From assembly GCA_964017145.1 (NCBI GenBank), contig OZ024843.1, positions 4,110,443 through 4,174,442 on the forward strand: a stretch of DNA of 64,000 bases. Reading direction: 5' to 3'. The position numbers and the translations under genes are program-made. Under the pieces are notes generated by a model. That model did no database searches, was not told the origin of the DNA, and saw only the letters and a list, made by a program, of their open reading frames with translations. Positions 12,624 through 22,315 of this stretch are shown in pieces (positions within the stretch are counted from its first letter, which is position 1; each line of letters starts with the position of its first letter). This stretch comes from Agrocybe praecox (lineage: Eukaryota; Basidiomycota; Agaricomycetes; Agaricales; Agrocybaceae).

Positions 12624-14204
12624 TTAGTTGGATTTACAGAGCAAGGTATGACCGACAGGCCTTCCGTCTGGCGCCGTATCGTTCCAGGTAATCCTTAAGC
12701 CCAGTATGTCAAAGAACATGCTGCGCAGCTTTTCCACTGATTTGGGTTTCGTGTTTGAATGCATGACAGAAATGGGACAATTGTTTTCCTTCCGATACTG
12801 TAGGAATCGCACCAAGTTGTGGGTTTCTTGAGGCTGTGGTTCTTCGGGAAACACCATAATCCTGTCGATATAAATCGTATGTAATTTTGGGAAAAGGACA
12901 GTTCTGGTGTGTTGGGCTGTTCGAATCCAAACTGTAAAAAAAGATTCCGTGACGTCCAAATGCGTCACGGCAGACATGGATACAAGCAAGGGATCCAGAG
13001 TAGTGTATGTTTCGTGGGGAATGTGGAGGTAGATGCGTAGGCTGAGGTACATTATTTTGTCCAGAATGGGCAGTCGAATTGCTACGGCCACTGGGTGTAC
13101 AGCTGGAATTCCGATCCGCGGGGGCCAGGCTGATAGCTTCAACGAAAAGGAAGATCCTGAAATAAATTCGAACCCATCGTGTTCGACTGATAAACCGATC
13201 TGTCGAAAACTGGACGGCGGAGCGAATGCATCGAATATTCTTGCTATTTGTTCAGGTAGCTGGTCTACGACCAAGTTTGGAATGGATTGCCTGACATTTA
13301 TTGAACAGTTGATAGATTGCATATTCCCTGGGAGATTAATGTGATTCATGAAGGCTATAAAAGCGTAGGAGTCTAGAGCGATAGCTAGGGAGTTGAGAAA
13401 AGGCAGGTTCATACGAGCGAAAACTTGCAGTTCAGAGGCTGGACCGCTTGATTCAGGGTCGTGGATAGTGAGACGCTCAAGGTGTAGGTGGGCCTTCAAC
13501 GTACTCAGCAGTGCGGAAATCATCAAAAAGTGCTGCACAGTGAGGTTCCGGAGGCTTGGAACGCCTTGTGGGATCGGAAAAATATTAGAGCTGAAGGTAT
13601 GCAAAACTGGAGCATCATTTGCAAATAAGGGTCCGGGTAAGAAAGGCTTCATGGGATAGTATGAACGATGCATTACGATGCAAGAACGTAGCAACGGAGC
13701 AGGGTATAGGAAAGCGTGCCAGTTTAAGTAAGGGTGAATTTCTTCAAATCCTCCTATTAATGTGAATTCCAAGCTTTCCAGACGATGCCAGTTGCGAAAA
13801 AGGATTGGACCGAACAATAGGTGGAGGCCATGGCCCACGTTTTCTCTGGCAGTGGCGGTCATGGGGTTGTCGCCCAGAACGACTTGAATGCATAAGGGGG
13901 AAGAACCAGTTCGCCTGAGAAGCTCAAGTAGCCACTTAGGCCTGGTGTTTTCGTCTATTAGCAGAACACGCCCCCAAATTAGCGGAGAATCCAGCAAGAC
14001 GTTGCGCCAGGACCTGCAAACTTGGCTACAGTGCCGGGTTGTATTGAGCCGAAAGCCTGTGCATTCAGTTTCATCCGTTGCATTCATCATAAAAATTGTA
14101 AACAGGACATCGGCATGAAGACTAGCCATTTTTCGAAAATCTGTAATACAATCGTGAGCTAAGCCGAAATGGTACATAGAGTTGTTAATGCGTACCTCTG
14201 GCAT
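12624..14204 (-). CDS. F-box protein, paralogue of the convergent neighbour
   Basis: Probable SCF adaptor. The frame gives 526 residues from the ATG at 14204. The F-box region is MASLHADVLFTIFMMNATD ... SQVCRSWRNVLLDSPLIWGRV. The start is uncertain: codons 4-22 are flanked by a good donor (GAG|GTACGC) and acceptor (TTACAG), so about 55 bases may be an intron in the leader. Translation could then start at the second in-frame ATG (14129), which sits directly before the F-box. A late FLQYRK motif and the F-box itself match the gene at 10727-12412, so the pair probably arose by inverted duplication. The upstream DNA at about 14300-14370 holds several copies of a TTCGAACGTT-like palindrome. Confidence 0.78.
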   Translation of the reverse strand: MPEVRINNSMYHFGLAHDCITDFRKMASLHADVLFTIFMMNATDETECTGFRLNTTRHCSQVCRSWRNVLLDSPLIWGRVLLIDENTRPKWLLELLRRTGSSPLCIQVVLGDNPMTATARENVGHGLHLLFGPILFRNWHRLESLEFTLIGGFEEIHPYLNWHAFLYPAPLLRSCIVMHRSYYPMKPFLPGPLFANDAPVLHTFSSNIFPIPQGVPSLRNLTVQHFLMISALLSTLKAHLHLERLTIHDPESSGPASELQVFARMNLPFLNSLAIALDSYAFIAFMNHINLPGNMQSINCSINVRQSIPNLVVDQLPEQIARIFDAFAPPSSFRQIGLSVEHDGFEFISGSSFSLKLSAWPPRIGIPAVHPVAVAIRLPILDKIMYLSLRIYLHIPHETYTTLDPLLVSMSAVTHLDVTESFFTVWIRTAQHTRTVLFPKLHTIYIDRIMVFPEEPQPQETHNLVRFLQYRKENNCPISVMHSNTKPKSVEKLRSMFFDILGLRITWNDTAPDGRPVGHTLLCKSN

Positions 14205-15412
14205 CCACCCAAATTCTCTCGCGCTACAAGTTTCAACTTCCGTGTCGTATGTTGAGGGAAGACTTTGAGATTCCGCAATCCGTTCAAATAAGGAGGTAAG
14301 GGTTCGAATGTTCGAACGTTCAACGTTTAGGTCTGATCATGAACTTCATCGAACGTCGAACGTTGCAGATTGAACATTTTCTCTCACATTTTTGACTCTT
14401 GAACTTGACTATTTCGTCATAAATTGTGACAAATTTTATGATGTTAAGTATCCTATCTTATCTATCAAACATTTTTTAACGCACCCGCCAGCGTAGAAAC
14501 TCGGAGGGCCCAGGGAATCGTATACACACTACATACTTATCACGGTCAAATTACAATTATCATTTGGCCATCGAGCGATTGTACTATTCTAACCTCAAAG
14601 CAAGATTCGAAGATCGACTTCCCCGGGGTCGTTCTAACTTGGTGTACTTGCGATGTACATGCACAAGAGGCATGTTGGAAACATGGCAAAAACGTGGATC
14701 ACAGGTGATTGTGATATATTTATGTAGGTGGGTCATGACTACATACCTTCTACCCGTATATCGCGTTCACTACCAGTTATACTGTCTTTTTTCATTACTT
14801 ACAAGTTCTCTCTTCGTTCATTTGTCGGGTCATAAATCGGGTCATTTTAACCTGTCCAGGGCCCACAGTGCGTGTTTATTACAGACATAAGGTACGATAG
14901 GACAGTTAGACGGGATTAATGAAAAATTGAGCTATGTGCGCTTATGTGCGTCACTGCGCTATGTATGGCTGTTTGTCTGGCGGACTCATGTGTAGTTACG
15001 GCGGCAATTTCGAACTTTATCGGCGAGAGCTGTTCCTCTGACTTTATTTGCTAAGAGTTCCGTTTCTTGATGAGTGTCGCTACATGTAAAGGTTTTTAGT
15101 TAGGAAGTAATGAGAGCCAAGTTCGTCGTGCTGATACACAGATGATGGGTGAGTGTAAGAGGAAGCCACCTTGATGCGTCGCGCCCTACATATATGTCGC
15201 GCCCTCAAGTTCAAATCTTGCTGGCGTTGATTTTATTTCTTTTTTCGAACAAAAAAGTTGAATAAGAAGTTGGGAAGGTTGAAAGTCATGGGACAACCTT
15301 TAATTTTGTGGTGGGAGAGAGGAACGATAAATGCAAGACATGAGGTTGCCTCGTGAGGCTCTTATATGAATGAGATGGGCTGGGTCATCTTATACCTTTT
15401 GTTCCCTCACTA
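14205..15412. other. Intergenic, palindrome-rich left edge
   Basis: No convincing gene. 14300-14370 contains overlapping TTCGAACG/AACGTTC words in both orientations, upstream of the minus-strand F-box gene. A copy of the GCGTCGCGC motif lies at 15177-15185. The rest is AT-rich. Confidence 0.5.
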
Positions 15413-16669
15413 ATGAGCGCATTTTTCACGAGCGAAACGTCGCAGAAACCATTATTTAATGCCGACCTATTCCATCGACAAAAGCTGGATAATCTAGAGA
15501 CATACACTCGGTCCCTTTTTTCCAGACTAGAATACTGGACACAAAGCGTCACATTCGATGCAATGCCACCGTATGCACCTATTCACCGAGTGCGCAGGAT
15601 TCTGATACACCAAGCACAGATCAACGGCAGTTGTGGTTGCGCGCGATGAAGTCCACAAATACCTCAATCATTTTCTAGACGCACTACGTTCGGCTCTAAG
15701 CGCGTTCAAGCACTGCGAAAACGGAGTTGAAGTTGTCCTCAAAATCTCTCCGAAAATAAAGGAGGATTGGCACACGTACATCGAAGAAATGCATAAGATC
15801 GCATTAGTCGTGCTAAATGAGAGCGAGATAGGATTGGAGTTGTTTTCCCAATTCAAGGCTGGGCTCGAGGATGTGAGTAATTTTTACCATTCATTTTTGT
15901 TTTGTTTTTGCCAAATTCTTCCAAGTCGATAACCTCCTTGAGGTCAGAGAAGGAAGATTATCACCTAGGAGACGATCTTGGTGAGATCTTTTTTTCACCT
16001 GGAAGGCGTCTTTCCGGCTCAAGCATTCCCAGATCGCGATCATGCATTATATGTCCTGAGATGGCTTCGTCAATCATTGGACAGATATCTTGCTTACTGG
16101 AATGAGGTCAAGATCCATAGCGCATACCTGTGCGATAGTATAATCATGTTGGGTACTTTTCATGGTCTTCTTCGTCATAAAGGAACGATATCCAGCTGGG
16201 ATGGACTAAGGTCGCGATTTGCTCACTATATTATTAAGGTTAGCAACACTAATGTGCCTTCACTGAATATATATCATAATCAATAGTGCTGCAGGTGAAA
16301 CGATTGAATGACGAATATCCTGCGTTATTTAGCTTCATGGGAAGAACCGACGTCGATAGTAGATCATACCGATCAATCACAACTACCACAACGATGACAT
16401 ATACAACAGCTTTGACCAGCCAACACCGTTCCAAGACGACATCAATTTACTCTTTCACACCAATTGATACTGATAGCCGTACTCTGAAGAGGAAGAAACA
16501 ATTCAGCGCGGACTTCTCGTTGATAGAAAGCGGAATGGACCGTTATTCGCAGTATTCATATGCATCTTCACGTACGACATCGACAGATTACGGTATCTAT
16601 TATATCAGGTGGAAGGACTCTCCGATCGTGCAGGAGGAAGAGGCGGCGGCGGAAGACAGTTCGCTATAG
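15413..16669 (+). CDS. Unrecognised multi-exon protein
   Basis: I do not recognise the family. Four or more exons can be chained. Exon 1 starts MSAFFTSETSQKPLFNADLF; the next reads VVVARDEVHKYLNHFLDALR and looks helical and soluble. A third (about 15975-16240) has HLEGVFPAQAFPDRDHALYV and RYLAYWNEVKIHSAYL. The last (from about 16296) reads VKRLNDEYPALFSFMGRTDV, then a Ser/Thr-rich tail ending EEEAAAEDSSL. No signal peptide or membrane segment was seen. The junction between exons 1 and 2 (about 15590-15635) is not resolved: frames change there but the splice sites are weak. The stop at 16667-16669 lies only 7 bases from the stop of the convergent transporter. Confidence 0.55.
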
Positions 16670-16676
16670 TTGGCGA

Positions 16677-18603
16677 TTACTCTTTGATTTTCCTTTTCGA
16701 TGTTGAATAAAATAACAGTACAATCCCTCCAATGAATGTCGCAACGCCCATTGAACCTGCAAGTTAAGTGAGAACGGCAATCTAAGTTCCACATAAAGTG
16801 CAATACATGCCAACAAAAATTTCCACGTTTCTATATCCATAAGCTCCATATCTAGCCTTGGTTCGGTTGTTTGGATCACGAAGAGAAGCTGCAGCAATTG
16901 GACCGACGATCGACGTCACACCTTGAACAACGGCAAAGCATCCAAAAACTATGCTTGTAATGTGGTCTCGAGTTCCTGGATTAACCAATCAGACTCGACG
17001 ATGCCTTTATAAAATAACCGATTAGGCTTACCTCCGACTTCTGTCGCTGCAGCTGTCCATATGCCTGGAAAGGCACCGCCCTGATACGCATATGAGTAAC
17101 ACAATATTTCGATGCACGCAAGATAACCTACTAGTCCACCGAACACTGTGACGAAGACGAAGATCCAAGGAAGAGAAGAAGCGAATCCCCAGAATACGAA
17201 AACAGCAATCGCACATCCTAAACCACTGGCCATAATAACGTACGGGTAAGGATACAAGTCACATAGGCGCCCAAAAATAATAAAGAATATCGCAGAGGCT
17301 GCATTGAACAAGGCCAGTACCATTCTCGAGGGAAAAGTCGCCGTTGTGAGTGAGGATGTGTATGTTGAAATAAATACGCTAACAGGGAAAAAAGCTAGTG
17401 CCTGTATCAAAGTAATAGCGACCTGTTATTGAAGCGAAATATGAGATATTATTGAGTTGAATGATAGACTGATACGTACCATACCCAGAAGTATAGGACT
17501 CTTGAGAAAAAATAAGTCGCTCGGAAACAGAGGCTCTCGCGGCCGTCTCGTGGTAGACTTGCGCACTGGCACTCTTGACTTGAGACCTAAAATCGCTCCA
17601 GCGCTGCATGTACCAAATATGACAGCCCAGATTCTAGAGCAGTATTAACTCCCATGTTACACGTTACTTGTCGGGCAGACACCATACTCGCCTCAATGTC
17701 CACCGAAATCCAACTTTGTCCAGTAATGATCCCATGATAAGGGGGAAAATGAACCCGCCAGCACCAGAACCCCCGAAGATGAGGCCTGTAGCAAGACCTC
17801 GTCGTTCAACGAACCATTCGGGCAACCAAATCATAACGGGAGAGTATAGTACAGCTGCACTAATTCCAAAAACAACGCCTTGGAGAGCAATCATTTGCCA
17901 AACCTAGTAGTGATCGTGATCATGTCAATAATTAAGTCAATAAAAAGTTAGGAAACCCACATGCGTCCCGAAACTTGACAGAATCAAGGTACCCACGCAA
18001 ACCAACCACGAGGTCCACATCGATGGTTTGGCATATTCCGGATAGCGCTGAAATACTGAATATCTAATTCAGCACAAAGTTAGGTAGTTGAGTATGACTT
18101 ATTCCCTACCCAAGACGACGAGGAGTAACCCAATATATTGGATACCAAGCGATGCGGTACCTATTGTTGAAAGAGAGGCCTGAGAAGCATGATTGAACGG
18201 GGGGTGCGTCGAGTAGTACTCTTGAATATTATGTCATTATAGAGCAATGGAAGAAAAAGAAAGTGGACGCACCTTGAAATATTCCATATGTATTATTCCA
18301 GCCCCAAATAATTAACTCAAACGCACATGCAGAGAGACAGAATATCCAGGCATCTTTACCCTACGGTAGTTTGATGAGTCAACAAGGCTCGAGAAATAGT
18401 GCTATGAGCCGTACCTTGTCAACGGGCGGCAGTATATATTGTCCCCCCAAGGACAGACGATTACCGGTATCACGTCTGTCGATTTGATCATCATCCCTTT
18501 CTCCCTGAAGGTCATATTCCTGACCGGTATTGTGGTGCCGAATGTGGGACTGCGCAGGTAGAGATGTCGAAGCTCTGCCAATGTTCTGCAAGTCGTAATC
18601 CAT
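16677..18603 (-). CDS. MFS transporter, monocarboxylate-transporter-like
   Basis: Twelve-helix major facilitator of the fungal monocarboxylate porter type (related to animal SLC16); the real substrate is unknown. Exons read in order: a polar N terminus from MDYDLQNIG (ATG 18603) through QYILPPVDK, then KDAWIFCLSACAFELIIWGW, the loop YPEYAKPSMWTSWLVCVGT, then VWQMIALQGVVFGISAAV and WLPEWFVERRGLATGL with GGSGAGGFIFPL. The second half has RMVLALFNAASAIFFIIFGR and GYLACIEILCYSYAY, and ends MGVATFIGGIVLLFYSTSKR before the stop at 16677-16679. The WF-x-x-R-R-G-L-A-x-G motif is typical of the family. About eight short introns are needed. A longer N terminus from upstream ATGs (for example 18799) is possible but needs an extra intron. 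Confidence 0.8.
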
Positions 18604-19705
18604 GTCAGGAACTGGCAATGATAAAGCCAGGTCTTCTCCGTCTTTGGAACGACCTCCCCAATATTCCCCACGTCCGTTTACTCCGGTAACCCGACTGACT
18701 CATTGTGCGTGGGTCGCAGAAAGTGGCATAGGCGTGCCGAGTCTGCATGACATCGGAGTCGCTTGCCAGACTCCAACTTCCAAGTGATGAATTTTCCATT
18801 TGGTCTTGTTTGGCTTTTCTTGTTCGTTGCAGGAATGTAATCTAGCTAGGGGTAGTATCGTGGTGTGGCTGGGTCGGGCACGGCTCAGACATGCGTCGAG
18901 CAGTGACGCGCTATGATGGTGGTTGCGAGCAAGAATGAATGTATGTATTCCGGTAATGCGCGACGCGCTGGCATAATTTAATTTAATTTAATCTAATCTA
19001 AGTATAGATTCCAGCAGAGTACACTGCCACATCCAGAGCTTTCCTGCTGAGAAAAATTGCATATGGGAAATACTTATTTATAAATCTCATCGTGATGCCT
19101 GCCTTCGCAGCAGTATGGTCTCTCAAACGTTCAATAACATTCGAGGTTTCGGTCATACCGTCGTAAGAGGCGTACCATAGCGTGGCTCACATACATGACA
19201 ATAAGTGATATATTAGTAGACTAATGTAAAATTGACCTGCGTAACGACGAACATGGAATGAACGAAACCATCTAACAATCATGAACAAGTCATGAGCAGA
19301 TGACGGGGAAATCGTTCTCGTCACCTAGGAAGCGATGTCAAAATGCGGGTATATAATCTGCTATAGACGCTTGTCGTTAAATTTATCTTCCGGGAAACAG
19401 TCCTAGTGGCAAGGTAGTGTACAAGCCATGTGTCATGCAGGTAAGTCATTTTCACAGTCCAACCTCTAGGACCCCGTCCGCCTTTTCGTGGATAGTATAC
19501 AGAAGCAATACTTCTCCTCTATCAAAGTATGTGGACGCAACAACATATTTATAAATCTGTTACTATGATGCTGTCTTCACTGGATCAATATAATAGTGAT
19601 CTGCCGCAAGTGTCAAGAATCATATATAAACTCGGAGTTTGAACACTTAGATAAATACTTCTTTCAAGGCGCAAAACTCCAACTGCTTCTCAACACATCC
19701 TTCTC
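18604..19705. other. Divergent intergenic region with repeats
   Basis: Shared upstream region of the MFS gene and the seven-helix gene. At 18958-18968 is GCGCGACGCGC, followed by a run of TTTAA and TCTAA units (18975-19000), mirroring the arrangement at 3611-3653. Two similar words, ATTTATAAATCT followed by GATGC and CTTC, occur near 19074-19106 and 19546-19577, suggesting a small duplication. Confidence 0.5.
19623..19630 (+). promoter_or_regulatory. TATA-like box of seven-helix gene
   Basis: TATATAAA lies 76 bases before the ATG at 19706. Confidence 0.4.
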
Positions 19706-20970
19706 ATGTCTGAACCGCTGATCAATCTCTCGGATGCTCAGTGGAGCATCATTATTATTTCTCTCAACTCGAGCTTGTTTTTCAACCTCATCGTGGGTTA
19801 GTACTCCTCTGAAGAACTCCAAATAGTCCCATTACGCTGCTCATTGGTTATACCTTTATGGCAGGAACATACCTGACGGTGTACGTAGGGACAGTGTGTA
19901 TCTACGGTCAGGAATTATCATTTTCGTCCGAGAAAATATTAACCTCATTACGCAGTCAAACGAAAGGCACCCGATCGTGCTTTGGTGCTCACCCTTATCA
20001 CTGCCTTATTTCTCCTGATCGTCGCTCAGGGTGTCATCCAATGGTTTCTGGTCACATCGAATTTCTTCGTGGATCAGGCATGGGATACTTGGTTTTCGAT
20101 CTTTTTCCCTCCCCACCTGCTTCAAATCCTGTCGATTGTCACGTACGCCTTGCTAATCGTGGTCTCGACAACACTCCTCGTAAGTATCTGTTTCCCCTTC
20201 TACACTGTATCATAAAAAGAATATCAACCTGGATTCATTTAGGTATTTCGTTGCTATTCGGTAATTGGGACAAAATATAAGGTGCTCCGGGCGCTTGTGG
20301 CTTTTTTTTACTCCACCGAGAATGGTATTATTTGTCGTCGCAACTTGGATGACATTACAGCTAACTATCAGGTTAAGTCTTATTAGTATCTTCTGTGGTA
20401 ACATCCGGAGTCAATATCAGTAACTCGGAGTCTTTGGGACCGCTGGCAAATTCTCTAACCGCTGGCATGACCTTTTTGTCCACTGTTACAACAGCGCTCG
20501 CCAGCATCATAATCGCTTGCAGAGTTAAATATCAAAACAACGGCGAGAGCATTGGGTTCTGGACAGTGATTGTGTATATCCTCGATGTAGGAATCCAGTC
20601 ATCCGTCGCATACCCTATTATTTTGCTGGTAGCAGCTATCAGTGCCGCATCGCCGGTGCCGGACGACGTTCTCTCCACGAGCTCTAAGCTCTTCACATTC
20701 GAGGTTTACAGTTTTTACATCGCGGTAATTGCAACTGTGAGTCATTCAATACCTTCTCTGCGTGACAACCAGGACTGTGTTGAATATGCATGAAAACAGG
20801 CCATGGCGCCAACTTTCATGGTTGCTAGAATGGCTTTCTTACCTCGAAAATCTGAGGTAGAAGGAGGGAGAAGTGCCAGCCATACAGCAACTGATCCTGA
20901 GTCACTTCAGCCCACTGAAATTGTGCTTGATCAGGAAGTGGAGAAAACTATCCGCGTGCGAGAAATATGA
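19706..20970 (+). CDS. Seven-helix membrane protein, basidiomycete family
   Basis: An integral membrane protein of the large, uncharacterised seven-helix families expanded in mushrooms; function unknown. The ATG at 19706 gives MSEPLINLSDAQWSIIIISL and helix 1. Later exons supply PITLLIGYTFMAGTYLTVYV, then KRKAPDRALVLTLITALFLL, and the loop NFFVDQAWDTWFSIFFPPHL. Further on are MVLFVVATWMTLQL, the pair MTFLSTVTTALASIIIACRV and ESIGFWTVIVYILDVGIQSS, and VYSFYIAVIAT. The cytoplasmic tail begins MAPTFMVARMAFLPRKSEVE and ends EKTIRVREI at the stop 20968-20970. The helix order and short loops match the known family pattern of about 350 residues. Exon borders near 19797-19960 and 20180-20400 are approximate. 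No ligand-binding or signalling motif was seen. Confidence 0.68.
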
Positions 20971-21253
20971 GGATTCTTATCAAGTGCAGCCAGGGTTACT
21001 ACTTGGACTTGTCGATCATTTATGACCGTAGTAATGCAGTTCAACAAGAGCTGTGGCAGAAGTCTAACATGTTTTTGCTTGATTCTAAATTGACACTTTG
21101 CCCATACGTATATTAATGGACTTGGTCAGATTTTATTGTTTTTTTTTCATCGTTTTTTATTTATTTATATTTTCTTGGTTCTCTGGCAAATATCGGCCTT
21201 CAATAGCTGGGCAGGACATTCTCATGGGCTCAGAAAGCGTTTTCCGGAAGGAA

Positions 21254-21871
21254 TTAAGATATTATAATGTGTCCGACAGAATATGAATAGCACCGGAGAG
21301 GGATGTTAGGAAGTTGCCTCTCGTCCGCATCCTTTTGTAGTTGAGCTCTACCAAAAGCGCGCCTTAGGAAGCCAAGATCACCAAAGGAATTTTTCGATGA
21401 CCTATTACTACGAAGATCATTGAAGGTGGTCGAGGAGTCACTGTAAATCATACCCTTGGATGCTTCGCTACCATCTTGGGAAGGCCGTTTTATGGACTCT
21501 CCGTAAGAAGATGGGCTCTCTTACGAGTCGGAAGGACGAGGTACGTTACGAAGCGTACTGGATGAGCTGCTCTGACGCTGGGGGACAAAAGACAAGTACA
21601 CGTTCGAGTCGAATAAAAGTACTACCCTAACCATTCTTCAGAGGTGTGGGCTATGATAAACATGAGCATTTTTCCTCATATTGTCCTCAAATCGATCACT
21701 CGAAATAGGAGTCATCGTCATGTTACTGCAAGAAGCAATATGGGAGTTATTGGACATAGCAGGAATATTCAGTTCCAACGGCGAATCTGTGAATTTGGCT
21801 TGTCCATTCTGGTCGATTACATCTGAGGAAAGCCTAATTTTGGATGTCCATCTGCCCACTTGCGACATCAT
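21254..21871 (-). pseudogene. Possible minus-strand coding fragments, unknown
   Basis: Two minus-strand frames have protein-like, Ser/Asn-rich composition: about 21638-21871 (MMSQVGRWTSKIRLSSDVID ...) and 21254-21451 (SSTTFNDLRSNRSSKNSFG ...). Between them the frame is interrupted by a TAA at about 21518-21521, and no clean splice pair rescues it. They may be the disordered tail of a decayed gene or chance. No family recognised. Confidence 0.22.
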
Positions 21872-22237
21872 GTGCAGTCAGTATTCACAGAATAGTGGTC
21901 TCAGTGGACAGGCGCTGGGGAAATGGTAGCCTTGAGATCAAAGGAAGGCGTGGGAGTCGTTACAGATGTCAAACATACTTCCCAATTTCTCACGCAAAAC
22001 GAAAGTCGATCTAGGTAAACGAATGCAAGATAAGATAAGATAAGATTGACGTATTTGTGAGACATCTTGCTTAGTCAGTGATGTTTGTCCAGGATCGCCA
22101 AATTAATCATGACAACAACCACCACTTCGGATGGCGGAAATTCTTCGCGGGAAACATAACTATCCATGGTCATGAGGACTTGACTGGCACCGACACGCTC
22201 ATACTACGTGGAAGATGTAAAACTACATTCAAGTCCC

Positions 22238-22244
22238 TATAAAT
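22238..22244 (+). promoter_or_regulatory. TATA-like box of pseudo-esterase gene
   Basis: TATAAAT lies 78 bases before the ATG at 22316. Confidence 0.4.
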
Positions 22245-22315
22245 TCGCGACAACTCAAGTTGCCAGCGATACGCTTTTTCAAAATCGCCCCAGGAAGACG
22301 AAGAAATCTGCAGGC

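Larger units (their letters stand above)
20971..22315. other. Intergenic with weak minus-strand coding traces
   Basis: Apart from the minus-strand fragments listed next, the only item is a GATAA/GATAAGA run at 22029-22044 and a TATA-like box before the next gene. Confidence 0.4.

Noticed and set aside
14300..14320. GGTTCGAATG as a possible tRNA B box
   Set aside because: No matching A box, acceptor stem or anticodon arm could be laid out around it; other TTCRA words in the window failed too.
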